NCBI RefSeq assembly: GCF_002995795.1
Contig: NZ_PVXN01000028.1
Span: 1 to 62,957, forward strand
Reading direction: 5' to 3'
DNA length: 62,957 nucleotides
Origin: Clostridium thermopalmarium DSM 5974
GTDB taxonomy: Bacteria; Bacillota; Clostridia; Clostridiales; Clostridiaceae
Shown: one piece after another, positions 18,830-27,784 of the stretch
Layout of the letters: the number at the start of each line of letters is the position of its first letter
Numbering within the stretch: position 1 is the first letter of the stretch
The notes under the pieces: generated by a model
What the model saw: only the letters and a program-made list of their open reading frames with translations
Database searches by the model: none
Told to the model about the DNA's origin: nothing
Program-made: the position numbers and the translations under genes

Positions 18830-19648
18830 TTACTTTTTACGAATCTTTTCTGGATATACTATAGGATTATTATTTTCATCAATTCCTCCAAACTTTATTA
18901 TAGAAACATAATTATTAACTAACTTTTTACTGGTATTTATGTCATCTATGAGAACTCCAATTCCTATAAGCTCGCTTTCAAACTCTTTTAGTAAGTTTAT
19001 TATCCCTAGAGCTGTTCCACCTGCCTTCATAAAATCATCTATAAAAATACACTTGCTTTCTTTACATATAGATCTTTTAGAAAGAGACATCGTTTGTATT
19101 CTTTTAGTTGATCCTGAAACATAGTTTATAGAAACTGTTGGCCCTTCTGTAACTTTATTATCTCTTCTAACTATAACAAGCTTAACTCCTAATTTTTTTG
19201 CAACTTCATAAGCTAAAGGTATACCTTTTGTTTCTACCGTTACTACATAATCTACTTCTAAATCTTTGAATTGGGATGCTAAAATAACTGCAGCAGTCGA
19301 TATTATTTCAGGATTAAACATTATATCGCTTATATATAAGAACTCTCCTGGTACTATTCTTTGTTTATCTTGTAAAATTATACATAAGTTCTTTGCAAAT
19401 TCTTCTACTTTTTCATCTGATATTCCGTATTTATATTTTATGCCTCCTGCTGCACCTGAAATAGTTTCAATACTTCCCATAGATAGTTTATCTAATGTTT
19501 CTCTAATTATTACAACATCTTCACTTATAGTGGATTTCGCAGCATTAAACATATTAGTAAATGTATTTAGATTTATAACTTTGTTTGGATTTTCTATTAA
19601 TGTTTTTGTAATAGCTGTGATTCTTTGATTTCTACTAAACTTATTCAT
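18830..19648 (-). CDS. purR: Purine operon repressor PurR
   Basis: A 272-aa repressor of the Gram-positive PurR type: winged-helix domain at about 1-73 and a phosphoribosyltransferase fold at about 75-270. The PRPP-binding motif is CIFIDDFMKAGGTA. In this family PRPP releases the repressor from DNA, so purine genes respond to purine supply. The ATG follows GGGAG. It is divergent from murC across about 230 nt. The purR-spoVG-glmU-prs order supports the call. Confidence 0.95.
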   Translation of the reverse strand: MNKFSRNQRITAITKTLIENPNKVINLNTFTNMFNAAKSTISEDVVIIRETLDKLSMGSIETISGAAGGIKYKYGISDEKVEEFAKNLCIILQDKQRIVPGEFLYISDIMFNPEIISTAAVILASQFKDLEVDYVVTVETKGIPLAYEVAKKLGVKLVIVRRDNKVTEGPTVSINYVSGSTKRIQTMSLSKRSICKESKCIFIDDFMKAGGTALGIINLLKEFESELIGIGVLIDDINTSKKLVNNYVSIIKFGGIDENNNPIVYPEKIRKK

Positions 19649-19881
19649 ATTTCTCTCCCATTTTATACGAATTATCTCTTTATAAAATTGTACTATTATT
19701 CATATTTTATTATAATCTTATATCGTTATCAATAGTAAATGGTATGATATTTCTGATATTATTTTTGACAATTATTTTATTTTATAAAATTTTATTTTAA
19801 TTATACTGTATTGTTTTTCTTAAAAGTTGTATATAATGATTAAGTAGGACTACTTTTTATCTGTTTAAGGAGTTGATTAAT

Positions 19882-21264
19882 TTGTCATTTGATTTTTTAA
19901 AAGATACAAACAAGAAGATACATTTTATAGGTATTGGTGGAATTAGCATGAGTGGTCTTGCTGAAATACTTTTAAATAGTGGTTATAAAGTATCAGGTTC
20001 TGATAGAAGTCAATCAAATTTAACAGATCATCTAAAATTAAAGGGTGCTGAAATCTACATAGGGCATGACGAAAATAATATTAAAGATGTAGATTTAGTA
20101 GTTTATACTGCTGCAATTCCCGAAGATAATCCTGAACTTTTAAAAGCTAAGGAATTAAACATCCCTATCATGGATAGAGCAGAATTTCTTGGTCATGTAA
20201 TGAAGGGTCATAAATATAATGTAGCTATATCAGGAACTCATGGTAAAACAACAACTACTTCTATGCTTTCTCATATTACTTTAAATGCTAATTTAGATCC
20301 TACAATTTTAGTTGGAGGAAATTTAGATGCTATTAACGGAAATGTTAGAGTTGGAAACAGTGAATACTTTATTACAGAAGCTTGTGAATATAAAGCATCT
20401 TTCTTAAAATTCTATCCTTATATAGGTGTGATTTTAAATATTGAAGCAGATCATTTAGATTTTTATAAGGATATAGAAGAAATACAAAATACTTTTAAAA
20501 AGTTTGCTCAGCTGATACCTGAAGATGGAGTTTTAGTTGTTAATGCAGATGACGAAAAAGCTCTATCTATATCAAAAGAAGTTAATTGCAAAGTTCTTAG
20601 CTTTGGGCTTTCCAAGGGTGATATAAGAGCTAAAAATATAATATTCGGTGAAAATGGCTGTCCTAAATTTGATGTTTACAATGGTGAAGATAAACTATTT
20701 AATCTTAAATTGAACGTTCCTGGAGAACATAACGTGCTTAACGCCTTAGCAAGCATTGCTGTTGCTCTAAGCTTAAATATAGATAAGGAATCTATTGTTG
20801 AGGGACTTTTTACTTTCCATGGGACTCACAGGCGCTTTGAAATAAAAGGTTCAACCAACGGAATTACAGTAATAGATGATTATGCTCACCATCCAACAGA
20901 AATAAAAGCTACCTTAAACGCAGCAAAGAATTTTCCTCACAAGAGAATTTTCTGTGTATTCCAGCCTCATACCTATTCTAGAACAATAAGTTTATTAAAT
21001 GAGTTTGCAACTTCTTTCTCTAACGCAGATACTCTTTTACTTGCAGATATATACGCAGCTAGGGAGAAAGATACAGGCATTGTAAGTTCAGATATTTTAG
21101 GCAGCAAGATTAGAGAAAATGGTGTTAACTGCAAAAATTTCCACAGTTTTAGTGATATGAATAACTTTTTAAAGAAAGAATTAAGGTCTGGAGACTTATT
21201 GATTACAATTGGTGCAGGGGATGTTTATAAAGTTGGAGAAATGTTCTTAAGTGATGCAGTATAA
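19882..21264 (+). CDS. murC: UDP-N-acetylmuramate--L-alanine ligase
   Basis: A 460-aa cytoplasmic ligase that adds L-Ala to UDP-MurNAc. It has the Rossmann loop [17 protein letters not shown], the ATP loop [12 protein letters not shown] and the Mur-ligase motif [15 protein letters not shown] start at the TTG at 19882, 9 nt after AAGGAG; another in-frame TTG at 19873 touches the site. A -10-like TATAAT lies at 19832. It is a single-gene unit ended by a clear terminator. Confidence 0.96.
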   Translation: MSFDFLKDTNKKIHFIGIGGISMSGLAEILLNSGYKVSGSDRSQSNLTDHLKLKGAEIYIGHDENNIKDVDLVVYTAAIPEDNPELLKAKELNIPIMDRAEFLGHVMKGHKYNVAISGTHGKTTTTSMLSHITLNANLDPTILVGGNLDAINGNVRVGNSEYFITEACEYKASFLKFYPYIGVILNIEADHLDFYKDIEEIQNTFKKFAQLIPEDGVLVVNADDEKALSISKEVNCKVLSFGLSKGDIRAKNIIFGENGCPKFDVYNGEDKLFNLKLNVPGEHNVLNALASIAVALSLNIDKESIVEGLFTFHGTHRRFEIKGSTNGITVIDDYAHHPTEIKATLNAAKNFPHKRIFCVFQPHTYSRTISLLNEFATSFSNADTLLLADIYAAREKDTGIVSSDILGSKIRENGVNCKNFHSFSDMNNFLKKELRSGDLLITIGAGDVYKVGEMFLSDAV

Positions 21265-21286
21265 TTTGTAATATACTATACAAGCT

Positions 21287-21326
21287 AAAGATATGTTTTA
21301 AGATTTTGTCTTAGAACATATCTTTT
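21287..21326 (+). terminator. Terminator after murC
   Basis: A long stem with arms AAAGATATGTTTTAAGA and TCTTAGAACATATCTTT (one G-T pair) and a short loop, followed by TTTTATTT. It starts about 22 nt past the murC stop. Confidence 0.85.
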
Positions 21327-21474
21327 TTATTTACAGCGAATTTTTCCTTAAGATATATATTTTTTTCTATACTTAGGGTGCATAGCTTTTTATATATTTA
21401 TTCAGTATCATAGGTGTAAAAATATGAGAATTAGGCAAAAATAATAATGATATATTGATTAGGAGGTAAATCTT

Positions 21475-21792
21475 ATGAGAAATTTTTTAATTACTGCTGT
21501 ATTAGATATTATATTAATACTTATTTCATATTATTTATTTAGAGCCGTAATAAGCGGACCTACTCGTCATAAAATATATGAAAAGTACTTAAGTTCCTTT
21601 GCTAAATTTGTCATATATATTTTTATTGCTAGCGCTCTAATAACTGGCATCAGCGCACTGATTTTGTATAAAACACGATATGTAGTATATTTAAACGTAA
21701 TAGCTCCTTCTTTAGTATCTATTTTAGTTGGATTTATTATATCTCTTGTTCCCACTAGAGGAGCTGGGGATAACAAAGAAAAAAAGGTATAA
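21475..21792 (+). CDS. Small membrane protein, unknown function
   Basis: A 105-aa protein with three predicted membrane segments (about 4-22, 40-63, 70-92) and a Lys-rich tail. The ATG follows AGGAGGT at ideal spacing, which is the best evidence that it is real. I do not recognise the family. It stands alone between murC and another small membrane protein. Function cannot be inferred from context. Confidence 0.65.
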   Translation: MRNFLITAVLDIILILISYYLFRAVISGPTRHKIYEKYLSSFAKFVIYIFIASALITGISALILYKTRYVVYLNVIAPSLVSILVGFIISLVPTRGAGDNKEKKV

Positions 21793-21891
21793 TTTTTTTA
21801 TAAATAAATTATATACCATAATATAATATTATAGTATATAATTTATTTATATTAGATTATATCTTATTACATTAAAATAGGGTGAATGTTT

Positions 21892-22140
21892 ATGTTTAAT
21901 AATATTGTAACTATCATCTTAAATATTTTTTTAGGTATTAGTTTAGTTGGTACAATCTCCTGCATAGTGTTATTTATAGTTATGAAGCTGCACAAACTAA
22001 ATTTTATAGAAAGCATATTATCTAAGTTTTGTATAGTATTCATAATAACATGGATTATATTCATTATTTGTAATGTTTGCCTCATGGTAACTTATAAGCC
22101 CCCTTCTGCCGCATCAATCTCTCTTTTATATAATCAATAA
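21892..22140 (+). CDS. Small two-helix membrane protein, unknown function
   Basis: An 82-aa protein with two hydrophobic helices (about 5-30 and 46-68) joined by a short basic stretch. The ATG at 21892 follows AGGGTGA at good spacing; an ATG at 21886 overlaps that site and is less likely. No family is recognised. It is the second of two adjacent small membrane-protein genes, which may be co-expressed. Confidence 0.55.
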   Translation: MFNNIVTIILNIFLGISLVGTISCIVLFIVMKLHKLNFIESILSKFCIVFIITWIIFIICNVCLMVTYKPPSAASISLLYNQ

Positions 22141-22158
22141 ATTATTTTAAAATTGTAG

Positions 22159-22187
22159 TTGACTTTTTAAAGATAAGATTATATAAT
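22159..22187 (+). promoter_or_regulatory. Promoter of tRNA-Pro
   Basis: -35 box TTGACT (22159-22164), 17-nt spacer, perfect -10 box TATAAT (22182-22187). The tRNA begins 13 nt past the -10 box. Confidence 0.88.
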
Positions 22188-22199
22188 ATATTTTGTCGC

Positions 22200-22275
22200 C
22201 GGGGTATAGCGCAGATGGTAGCGCGCGTGGTTTGGGACCATGAGGCCGCGGGTTCGAGCCCTGCTACCCCGACCA
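22200..22275 (+). tRNA. tRNA-Pro (anticodon TGG)
   Basis: A 76-nt cloverleaf with encoded CCA. The acceptor stem CGGGGTA pairs with TACCCCG. The anticodon stem CGTGG/CCATG encloses TTTGGGA, giving anticodon TGG. It is a solitary tRNA with its own promoter and terminator, next to the 3' end of selO. Confidence 0.95.
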
Positions 22276-22307
22276 AAGCCGTATTAAATTTAATATGGCT
22301 TTTTTTA
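22276..22307 (+). terminator. Terminator after tRNA-Pro
   Basis: A hairpin with arms AAGCCGTATTAAA and TTTAATATGGCTT, then a run of seven T. It directly follows the CCA end of tRNA-Pro. Confidence 0.88.
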
Positions 22308-22346
22308 TTTTTTGTATTTGTACTTAAAATGACAAAGATAACATAT

Positions 22347-23822
22347 TCAAGTTCCACAAAAGGTTCTGTAAGGTATGTCTGATGGTGGAGGAAGCTTTGA
22401 ATATTCCTCTTGTTCTTGTGAATAAGCATAAGGGTTTGAAAGAGCCTTGAGAAGTCTGTTCATTACACTATAATCTCCCCTTTTTACAGCAGCATCTAAT
22501 GCCTCTTCTACTCGGTGATTACGAGGAATTACAGCTGGATTTGATTTTCTCATTAAGTCGTAAAAATCATTTTTACATCCCTTTTGCCTTTTCAATCTTT
22601 CTTGCCACTTCTTATGCCATTTATAAAACTCCTCACTATTAAATAAATCTGTATTTTCTTTCTTATCAAAGCTCAGCGCTTTAAAGGTATTGGTATAGTC
22701 TGCATTATACTTATACATCATACTTAAAAGCTCATTAATAAGTGATTCATCTTCTTTCTCTTCATTAAATATTCCGAGTTTAGATCTCATTCCCAAGAGC
22801 CAATTACAATTATACAGATCATTAAATTCCAAAACAGCTTCTTCAGCCAATTCCACAGCCTCCTTCTTATCCTCATGAAGTAATGGCAAAAGAGCCTCAG
22901 CTAGTCGAGCCAGATTCCATGCAGCAATTGGTGGTTGATTACCATAAGCATAACGCCCATAATGGTCAATAGAGCTGAATACTGTTGATGGATCATAAGC
23001 ATCCATAAAAGCACAAGGGCCATAATCAATAGTTTCTCCACTAATAGCCATGTTATCGGTATTCATTACTCCATGGATAAATCCAACTAACTGCCACTTT
23101 GCAATCAGTAACGCCTGACGTTTTACTACCTCCTGAAGCAGTGCCAAATATGGATTCTCGGCATTTTTAACTTCTGGAAAATGTCGTTCTATTGTGTAAT
23201 CAGCTAGAGTTCTAAGTTCTTCAATACTTCCCCACTTAGAGACATATTGAAAAGTACCTACTCTGATATGACTTGCAGCTACACGTGTTAGAATTGCACC
23301 TGGCAGCAATTCTTCCCGCATTACCCATTCTCCAGTTGTTACCACCGCTAAACTCCGTGTAGTTGGAATACCTAGGGCATACATTGCCTCACTGATAATA
23401 TATTCACGAAGCATAGGTCCAAGTACCGCTCGCCCATCTCCTCCACGAGAATATGGAGTTTTGCCTGAACCTTTCAGTTGAATATCAAAACGTTCTCCTT
23501 TTGGAGTAATTTGTTCCCCAAGCAATAAAGCCCTGCCATCTCCTAGCATAGTAAAATATCCAAATTGATGTCCTGCATATGCTTGAGCAATAGGCACAGC
23601 ACCTTCTGGAATCTTGTTTCCACTAAATACTTCTGCACCTTCATAACTTTCTAAAAACTGCACGTTCAATCCAAGAGATACAGCAAGAGGCTTATTCAGT
23701 ATTACAAGCTTTGGCGAAGCTACAGGTGTTGGATTAAGGACGCTAAAAAAAGATTCTGGCAAACGAGCATAACTGTTATCAAAGTTCCACCCTGTTTTTT
23801 TACTTATTTTTATATCTATCAT
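22347..23822 (-). CDS. selO: Protein adenylyltransferase SelO (YdiU/UPF0061)
   Basis: A 491-aa member of the SelO pseudokinase family, which transfers AMP to Ser, Thr or Tyr of target proteins. Family marks include [28 protein letters not shown], the HGVMNTDNM loop and [10 protein letters not shown]. The C-terminus ends YRTFCGT with Cys, not selenocysteine. Length is standard. The ATG follows AAGGGA. The 5' half is clearly richer in G+C than its neighbours: the 60 bases at 23401-23460 are 50% G+C. Together with a tRNA beside it, that hints at acquisition by transfer. Confidence 0.93.
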   Translation of the reverse strand: MIDIKISKKTGWNFDNSYARLPESFFSVLNPTPVASPKLVILNKPLAVSLGLNVQFLESYEGAEVFSGNKIPEGAVPIAQAYAGHQFGYFTMLGDGRALLLGEQITPKGERFDIQLKGSGKTPYSRGGDGRAVLGPMLREYIISEAMYALGIPTTRSLAVVTTGEWVMREELLPGAILTRVAASHIRVGTFQYVSKWGSIEELRTLADYTIERHFPEVKNAENPYLALLQEVVKRQALLIAKWQLVGFIHGVMNTDNMAISGETIDYGPCAFMDAYDPSTVFSSIDHYGRYAYGNQPPIAAWNLARLAEALLPLLHEDKKEAVELAEEAVLEFNDLYNCNWLLGMRSKLGIFNEEKEDESLINELLSMMYKYNADYTNTFKALSFDKKENTDLFNSEEFYKWHKKWQERLKRQKGCKNDFYDLMRKSNPAVIPRNHRVEEALDAAVKRGDYSVMNRLLKALSNPYAYSQEQEEYSKLPPPSDIPYRTFCGT

Positions 23823-24058
23823 AATATTCCCTTCTTTATTTAAATATAAAAACCATTTTTAGTATGTGCTTTTCTAGAATCTATTATGTGGCGGCTAATA
23901 TGCCGTCTCATATAGTGAAGACATAAAGGTGAATTTACTAAGCTTATAGAGGCTACAACTTACTAATGTATAAATATAAAGTATATATCCTTTTTTTGTT
24001 GTCAAAAATAAATATAACCATGGATAATAAAATTTGATTTAGAAAAGGGGACTTTTAT

Positions 24059-25405
24059 ATGAACAATGAACACGGTACACTATTTAAAAGTTTAGTTAAA
24101 GCTTACTATGATGATACTTTTGAAGATATGGTAGCATCTCTGCTGTCTAAAGAGGATACTAATAAGGAATATTTAAGCAAAACCATTTCCTTTTTGTGCG
24201 GAGTTGATGTAGACTATGATGATAATTTTGTTCAAAACTTAAAAAAAGCTATTGCAAATTATGAAATACGACACAAAATAGTTCATAAAGTTAGGGAATG
24301 CTCCATGGATTGCGCAGATGAAAGTGGTAAAACCATGTGTCAGAAATCCTGTCCTTTTGATGCTATATTAGTTGATAAAAACACAAACAAAACTTACATA
24401 TCCCTTGATAGATGTACAGACTGTGGTTTTTGTGTAGATGCTTGTCCTACAGGAAGCATCTTAGATAAGGTTGAGTTTATTCCATTATTGGATTTATTAA
24501 ATAAAGAAAACCTAGTAATAGCCGCAGTAGCTCCTTCCATAATTGGTCAGTTTGGAGAAAATGTAACTATAAATCAACTAAGAACGGCTTTTAAAATGCT
24601 TGGATTTGCTGACATGGTAGAAGTAGCATTTTTTGCAGATATGTTAACCATAAAAGAGGCTATAGAATTTGATCATTTAGTAAATAAAGTTGACGACTTT
24701 ATGATAACCTCCTGCTGCTGTCCTATGTGGATAGGAATGCTAAAAAAACTATTTCATGAGCTTTTACCTCATGTATCACCTTCAGTTTCCCCTATGATTG
24801 CAGCTGGAAAGGTTTTAAAAGAATTAAATCCTAATTGCAAAGTCGTATTTATAGGACCTTGTATAGCCAAAAAGTCTGAAGCAAAGGAAGAAGATCTTAT
24901 AGGGGTTATAGATTATGTGCTAACTTATCAAGAACTAAAGGATATATTCGATACCTTAGAAATACATCCACAAAAACTTGAAGAAGATTTTGCAACAGAA
25001 TATGCTTCAAGAGAAGGTAGACTTTACGGACGTACTGGAGGAGTTTCTATTGCTGTAACAGAAGCTATTAAGAACCTATTCCCTAATAAAGCAAAATATT
25101 TAAAGGCAATTCAAGGCAACGGCGTAAAGGAATGCCGTGAGATTTTAACTAAGCTTAAAGAAGGCAATATTGAGGCTAACTTTATTGAAGGAATGGGCTG
25201 TGTTGGAGGATGTGTGGGAGGTCCTAAAGCAATCCTTCCTCATGAAAAAGGTAGAAAATTACTAGATGAGTTCGCTGACAACTCGGATATATCTGTATCC
25301 ATAGATAGTGACCGTATGAAAGATATTCTGAAAAGAATTGGCATGGACTCTATAGAGGACTTTAAAAATAAAGATAAAATTAAAATTTTTCTTAGAGATT
25401 TTTAG
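24059..25405 (+). CDS. [FeFe]-hydrogenase-like protein with two 4Fe-4S clusters
   Basis: A 448-aa protein. Two ferredoxin-type clusters come first: a variant CX3CX8CX3CP near residue 82 and CTDCGFCVDACP near 121. The H-cluster domain follows, with the three cysteine motifs altered from catalytic enzymes: TSCCCPMW (usual TSCCPxW) near 217, GPCIAKKSE (usual MPCxxKxxE) near 265, and EGMGCVGGC near 376. All H-cluster cysteines are present. These variants resemble the putative sensory or low-activity groups rather than the main H2-producing enzyme. No maturase gene is near. Confidence 0.88.
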   Translation: MNNEHGTLFKSLVKAYYDDTFEDMVASLLSKEDTNKEYLSKTISFLCGVDVDYDDNFVQNLKKAIANYEIRHKIVHKVRECSMDCADESGKTMCQKSCPFDAILVDKNTNKTYISLDRCTDCGFCVDACPTGSILDKVEFIPLLDLLNKENLVIAAVAPSIIGQFGENVTINQLRTAFKMLGFADMVEVAFFADMLTIKEAIEFDHLVNKVDDFMITSCCCPMWIGMLKKLFHELLPHVSPSVSPMIAAGKVLKELNPNCKVVFIGPCIAKKSEAKEEDLIGVIDYVLTYQELKDIFDTLEIHPQKLEEDFATEYASREGRLYGRTGGVSIAVTEAIKNLFPNKAKYLKAIQGNGVKECREILTKLKEGNIEANFIEGMGCVGGCVGGPKAILPHEKGRKLLDEFADNSDISVSIDSDRMKDILKRIGMDSIEDFKNKDKIKIFLRDF

Positions 25406-25454
25406 ACTTTATGCTACAATAAAAGCATATGAAAAAACAGGGGGGAAGTTGCTT

Positions 25455-25979
25455 TTGCATACACTGATAAAAAAAATTCATAAACACGATGTTGCTATTT
25501 TGAAAATTATAAACAATTCAATGAAATGTAAAACATTAGACCTTATTATGACTCCCATAACTTATCTAGGCTCTACAATTTTCTCAATACTATTTACATT
25601 GATAGCTATAGTTCATCCTAATAAAACCGTACATTCATTAGGTATAAAAGTTTTATTTACCCTATCAGTAAGTTCTTTTATTTCTAAAATAATAAAAGAA
25701 TCTGTAAATAGAATCAGACCATTTATAAAAATTAGTAATTTAAATATAAAAAAGATCGGAATAGATGAATATTCTTTTCCATCTGGTCATACTACAGCTG
25801 CTTTTTCTATGGCTGTTACAACTTCCTTATTCTATCCTAATGTAGCTGCAGCAGTAATTTTCTTAGCCTCTTGTGTTGGAATTTCAAGAATATATATAGG
25901 AGTCCATTATCCTACGGACGTGCTAGCTGGAACTTTCATAGGAAGTGCTACTTCCTATATAATCTTTCATATTATATAA
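25455..25979 (+). CDS. PAP2-family membrane phosphatase
   Basis: A 174-aa membrane protein with about five helices and the full PAP2 signature: KESVNRIRP, FPSGHTTAAF, and SRIYIGVHYPTD. These supply the phosphate-binding Lys/Arg and the two catalytic His. Relatives dephosphorylate phosphatidic acid or undecaprenyl pyrophosphate; the substrate here is not known. The TTG at 25455 is best spaced from GGGGGA; an in-frame TTG at 25449 is too close. It lies 49 nt after the hydrogenase-like gene and just before a HAD gene. Confidence 0.9.
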   Translation: MHTLIKKIHKHDVAILKIINNSMKCKTLDLIMTPITYLGSTIFSILFTLIAIVHPNKTVHSLGIKVLFTLSVSSFISKIIKESVNRIRPFIKISNLNIKKIGIDEYSFPSGHTTAAFSMAVTTSLFYPNVAAAVIFLASCVGISRIYIGVHYPTDVLAGTFIGSATSYIIFHII

Positions 25980-26027
25980 TATTATAATAATATATATTAA
26001 ATTATAATATTGGAAAAGGAGTTAGAT

Positions 26028-26684
26028 ATGCTGAATAATATAAAAGCTGCTATATTTGATATGGATGGAACATTGGTGGATTCAATGTGGGTATGGACAA
26101 AAATAGATATAGATTTTTTAAAAATGCGCAATATAGAATGTCCAGAAAACCTAAAAGATGAAATTTCTCACCTCAGTTTTGAGGAAACAGCGGAATACTT
26201 CAAAAAAACATTCAACTTAAAAGAGAGCATAGACGAAATTTGCAATGAGTGGAACAATATGGCGTTTGAAGAATATAAAAATAACGTACCACTTAAACCT
26301 GGAGTAAAAAAATTTCTTGATATGCTAAAATCTATGAATATAAAAATCGGACTAGCTACTAGCAATTGTCATCTCCTTTTAGAAACTGCTCTAAAAACTA
26401 ATGGTATATATGAATACTTTGATGCAATAACCACAACTGATGAAGTTTCAAGGGGTAAACAATTCCCAGATGTATATCTGCTCACTGCAAAAAAACTTAA
26501 TGTATCTCCTAGTGAATGTATAGTTTTTGAAGACATACTTCCTGCAGTTATGGGCGCTAAAGCAGCAGGAATGAAAGTTGTGGGTATCTACGATGAATAT
26601 TCACACTATCAAAAGAATGAAATACTTACTGCCGCAGATAAATATATCTATGAATATTATGAACTAATGAAGGATGCTATTTAG
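26028..26684 (+). CDS. HAD-family hydrolase, phosphoglucomutase/phosphatase-like
   Basis: A 218-aa soluble HAD enzyme. Motif I is FDMDGTLVDS with the nucleophilic Asp, motif II LATSNCH, and motif III/IV GKQFPDVYL...VFEDILPAVMGAKAAGM. A helical cap lies at about residues 18-85. Such proteins are sugar-phosphate phosphatases or beta-phosphoglucomutases; substrate cannot be read from the sequence. The ATG at 26028 follows AAAAGGAG. It ends in a hairpin shared with the convergent radical SAM gene. Confidence 0.88.
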   Translation: MLNNIKAAIFDMDGTLVDSMWVWTKIDIDFLKMRNIECPENLKDEISHLSFEETAEYFKKTFNLKESIDEICNEWNNMAFEEYKNNVPLKPGVKKFLDMLKSMNIKIGLATSNCHLLLETALKTNGIYEYFDAITTTDEVSRGKQFPDVYLLTAKKLNVSPSECIVFEDILPAVMGAKAAGMKVVGIYDEYSHYQKNEILTAADKYIYEYYELMKDAI

Positions 26685-26709
26685 AGCATAATTTATATCA
26701 TGAAAAAGA

Positions 26710-26744
26710 GAGGCTTACACCTTTAAAGTGCAAGCCTCATTTTT
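26710..26744 (+). terminator. Bidirectional terminator between convergent genes
   Basis: Inverted repeat GAGGCTT / AAGCCTC, extended to near the centre, with TTTTT on the plus side and TCTTTTT on the minus side. The hairpin overlaps the last codons and the stop of the minus-strand radical SAM gene (stop at 26715-26717), so one element serves both genes. Confidence 0.75.
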
Positions 26745-27668
26745 ATCATAATTCATTCCCTGATATAAGTCCTCATTTTTCAATTTATCATCTATAGCAT
26801 TTAAAACTTCCCATTTCTTTAAACTCCACATAGGACCGATTAGTAAATTTCTCGGAGCATCTCCTGTTAATCTGTGAATTACTATATTCTGAGGAAGCAA
26901 AGTAATTGCCTTCGTCACCAAGTCTATATATTCATCTTTTTCTAAAAACTTTAATTTTCCTTCTTCATAGAGTTTAACTAAAGGGGTCCCCTTAAGAAGA
27001 TGAAGTAAATGAATTTTTACCCCTTGTATATCCATATGGCTTAGATATTTTATAGTATTTAGCATATCTTCTTTATCTTCTCCTGGAAGTCCAAAAATAG
27101 TATGAACAACAACATCAACATTTATACTTCTCAGTCTTTTCACTGCATCTTCAAAAACAGAAAGCTTGTATCCTCTGTTTATAATTTTAGCTGTATCCTC
27201 ATTAGCAGTTTGAAGCCCCAATTCTACCCAAGTATATATTCTGTCACTAAATTCTTTTATCAAATCTATAACTCCATCATCGAGACAATCCGGCCTTGTA
27301 GCTATTGCAAGAGCAACAACACCTTCTTTTCTTATTGCTTCTTCATACTTCTCTCTTAAAACATTTATAGGAGCATATGTATTTGTATATGCTTGAAAGT
27401 ATGCTATATATTTTCCGTTCTTCCATTTACTTTGCATCATTTCTTTTATATCATCAAATTGCCTATCTATAGAGAAGTTTCTATCTCCTGCAAAATCTCC
27501 TGATCCTCTTGCACTGCAATATATACATCCACCCTTACTTATAGTTCCATCCCTATTAGGACATGAAAAACCTGCATCAAGGGATATCTTAAAAACTTTT
27601 TCTCCAAATTTTTCTCTCAGGAAATAATTTAAACTATAATATCTTTTATCTCCCCATATTTTTCTCAT
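26715..27668 (-). CDS. Radical SAM protein, TIGR01212 (YtqA) family
   Basis: A 317-aa radical SAM protein. The cluster-binding region begins LDAGFSCPNRDG and continues GGCIYCSARGSGDF, the spacing typical of TIGR01212 rather than the plain CxxxCxxC form. Further marks are IYTWVELGLQT and HTIFGLPGEDKEDM. The reaction of this family is unproven; some relatives act on tRNA. It is monocistronic, with a terminator overlapping its 3' end. Confidence 0.9.
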   Translation of the reverse strand: MRKIWGDKRYYSLNYFLREKFGEKVFKISLDAGFSCPNRDGTISKGGCIYCSARGSGDFAGDRNFSIDRQFDDIKEMMQSKWKNGKYIAYFQAYTNTYAPINVLREKYEEAIRKEGVVALAIATRPDCLDDGVIDLIKEFSDRIYTWVELGLQTANEDTAKIINRGYKLSVFEDAVKRLRSINVDVVVHTIFGLPGEDKEDMLNTIKYLSHMDIQGVKIHLLHLLKGTPLVKLYEEGKLKFLEKDEYIDLVTKAITLLPQNIVIHRLTGDAPRNLLIGPMWSLKKWEVLNAIDDKLKNEDLYQGMNYDKNEACTLKV

Positions 27669-27738
27669 TGTAATCTCCTTTTCTAGTAAAATAAATAACT
27701 ACATAAAATCTATTATTTCTTGAAACATAGTCACTTAT

Positions 27739-27775
27739 AAAAAGCCTATAGTCTATTATACACCATAGGCTTTTT
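27739..27775 (-). terminator. Terminator after the lipoprotein gene
   Basis: Arms AAAAAGCCTAT and ATAGGCTTTTT around a 15-nt loop, 10 nt past the lipoprotein stop. The T run on the minus strand makes it a good intrinsic terminator. Confidence 0.85.
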
Positions 27776-27784
27776 CCTTCAAGT

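Noticed and set aside
22142-22429. 95-codon open frame over tRNA-Pro
   Set aside because: It is antisense to the tRNA and overlaps the 3' end of selO; typical tRNA shadow.
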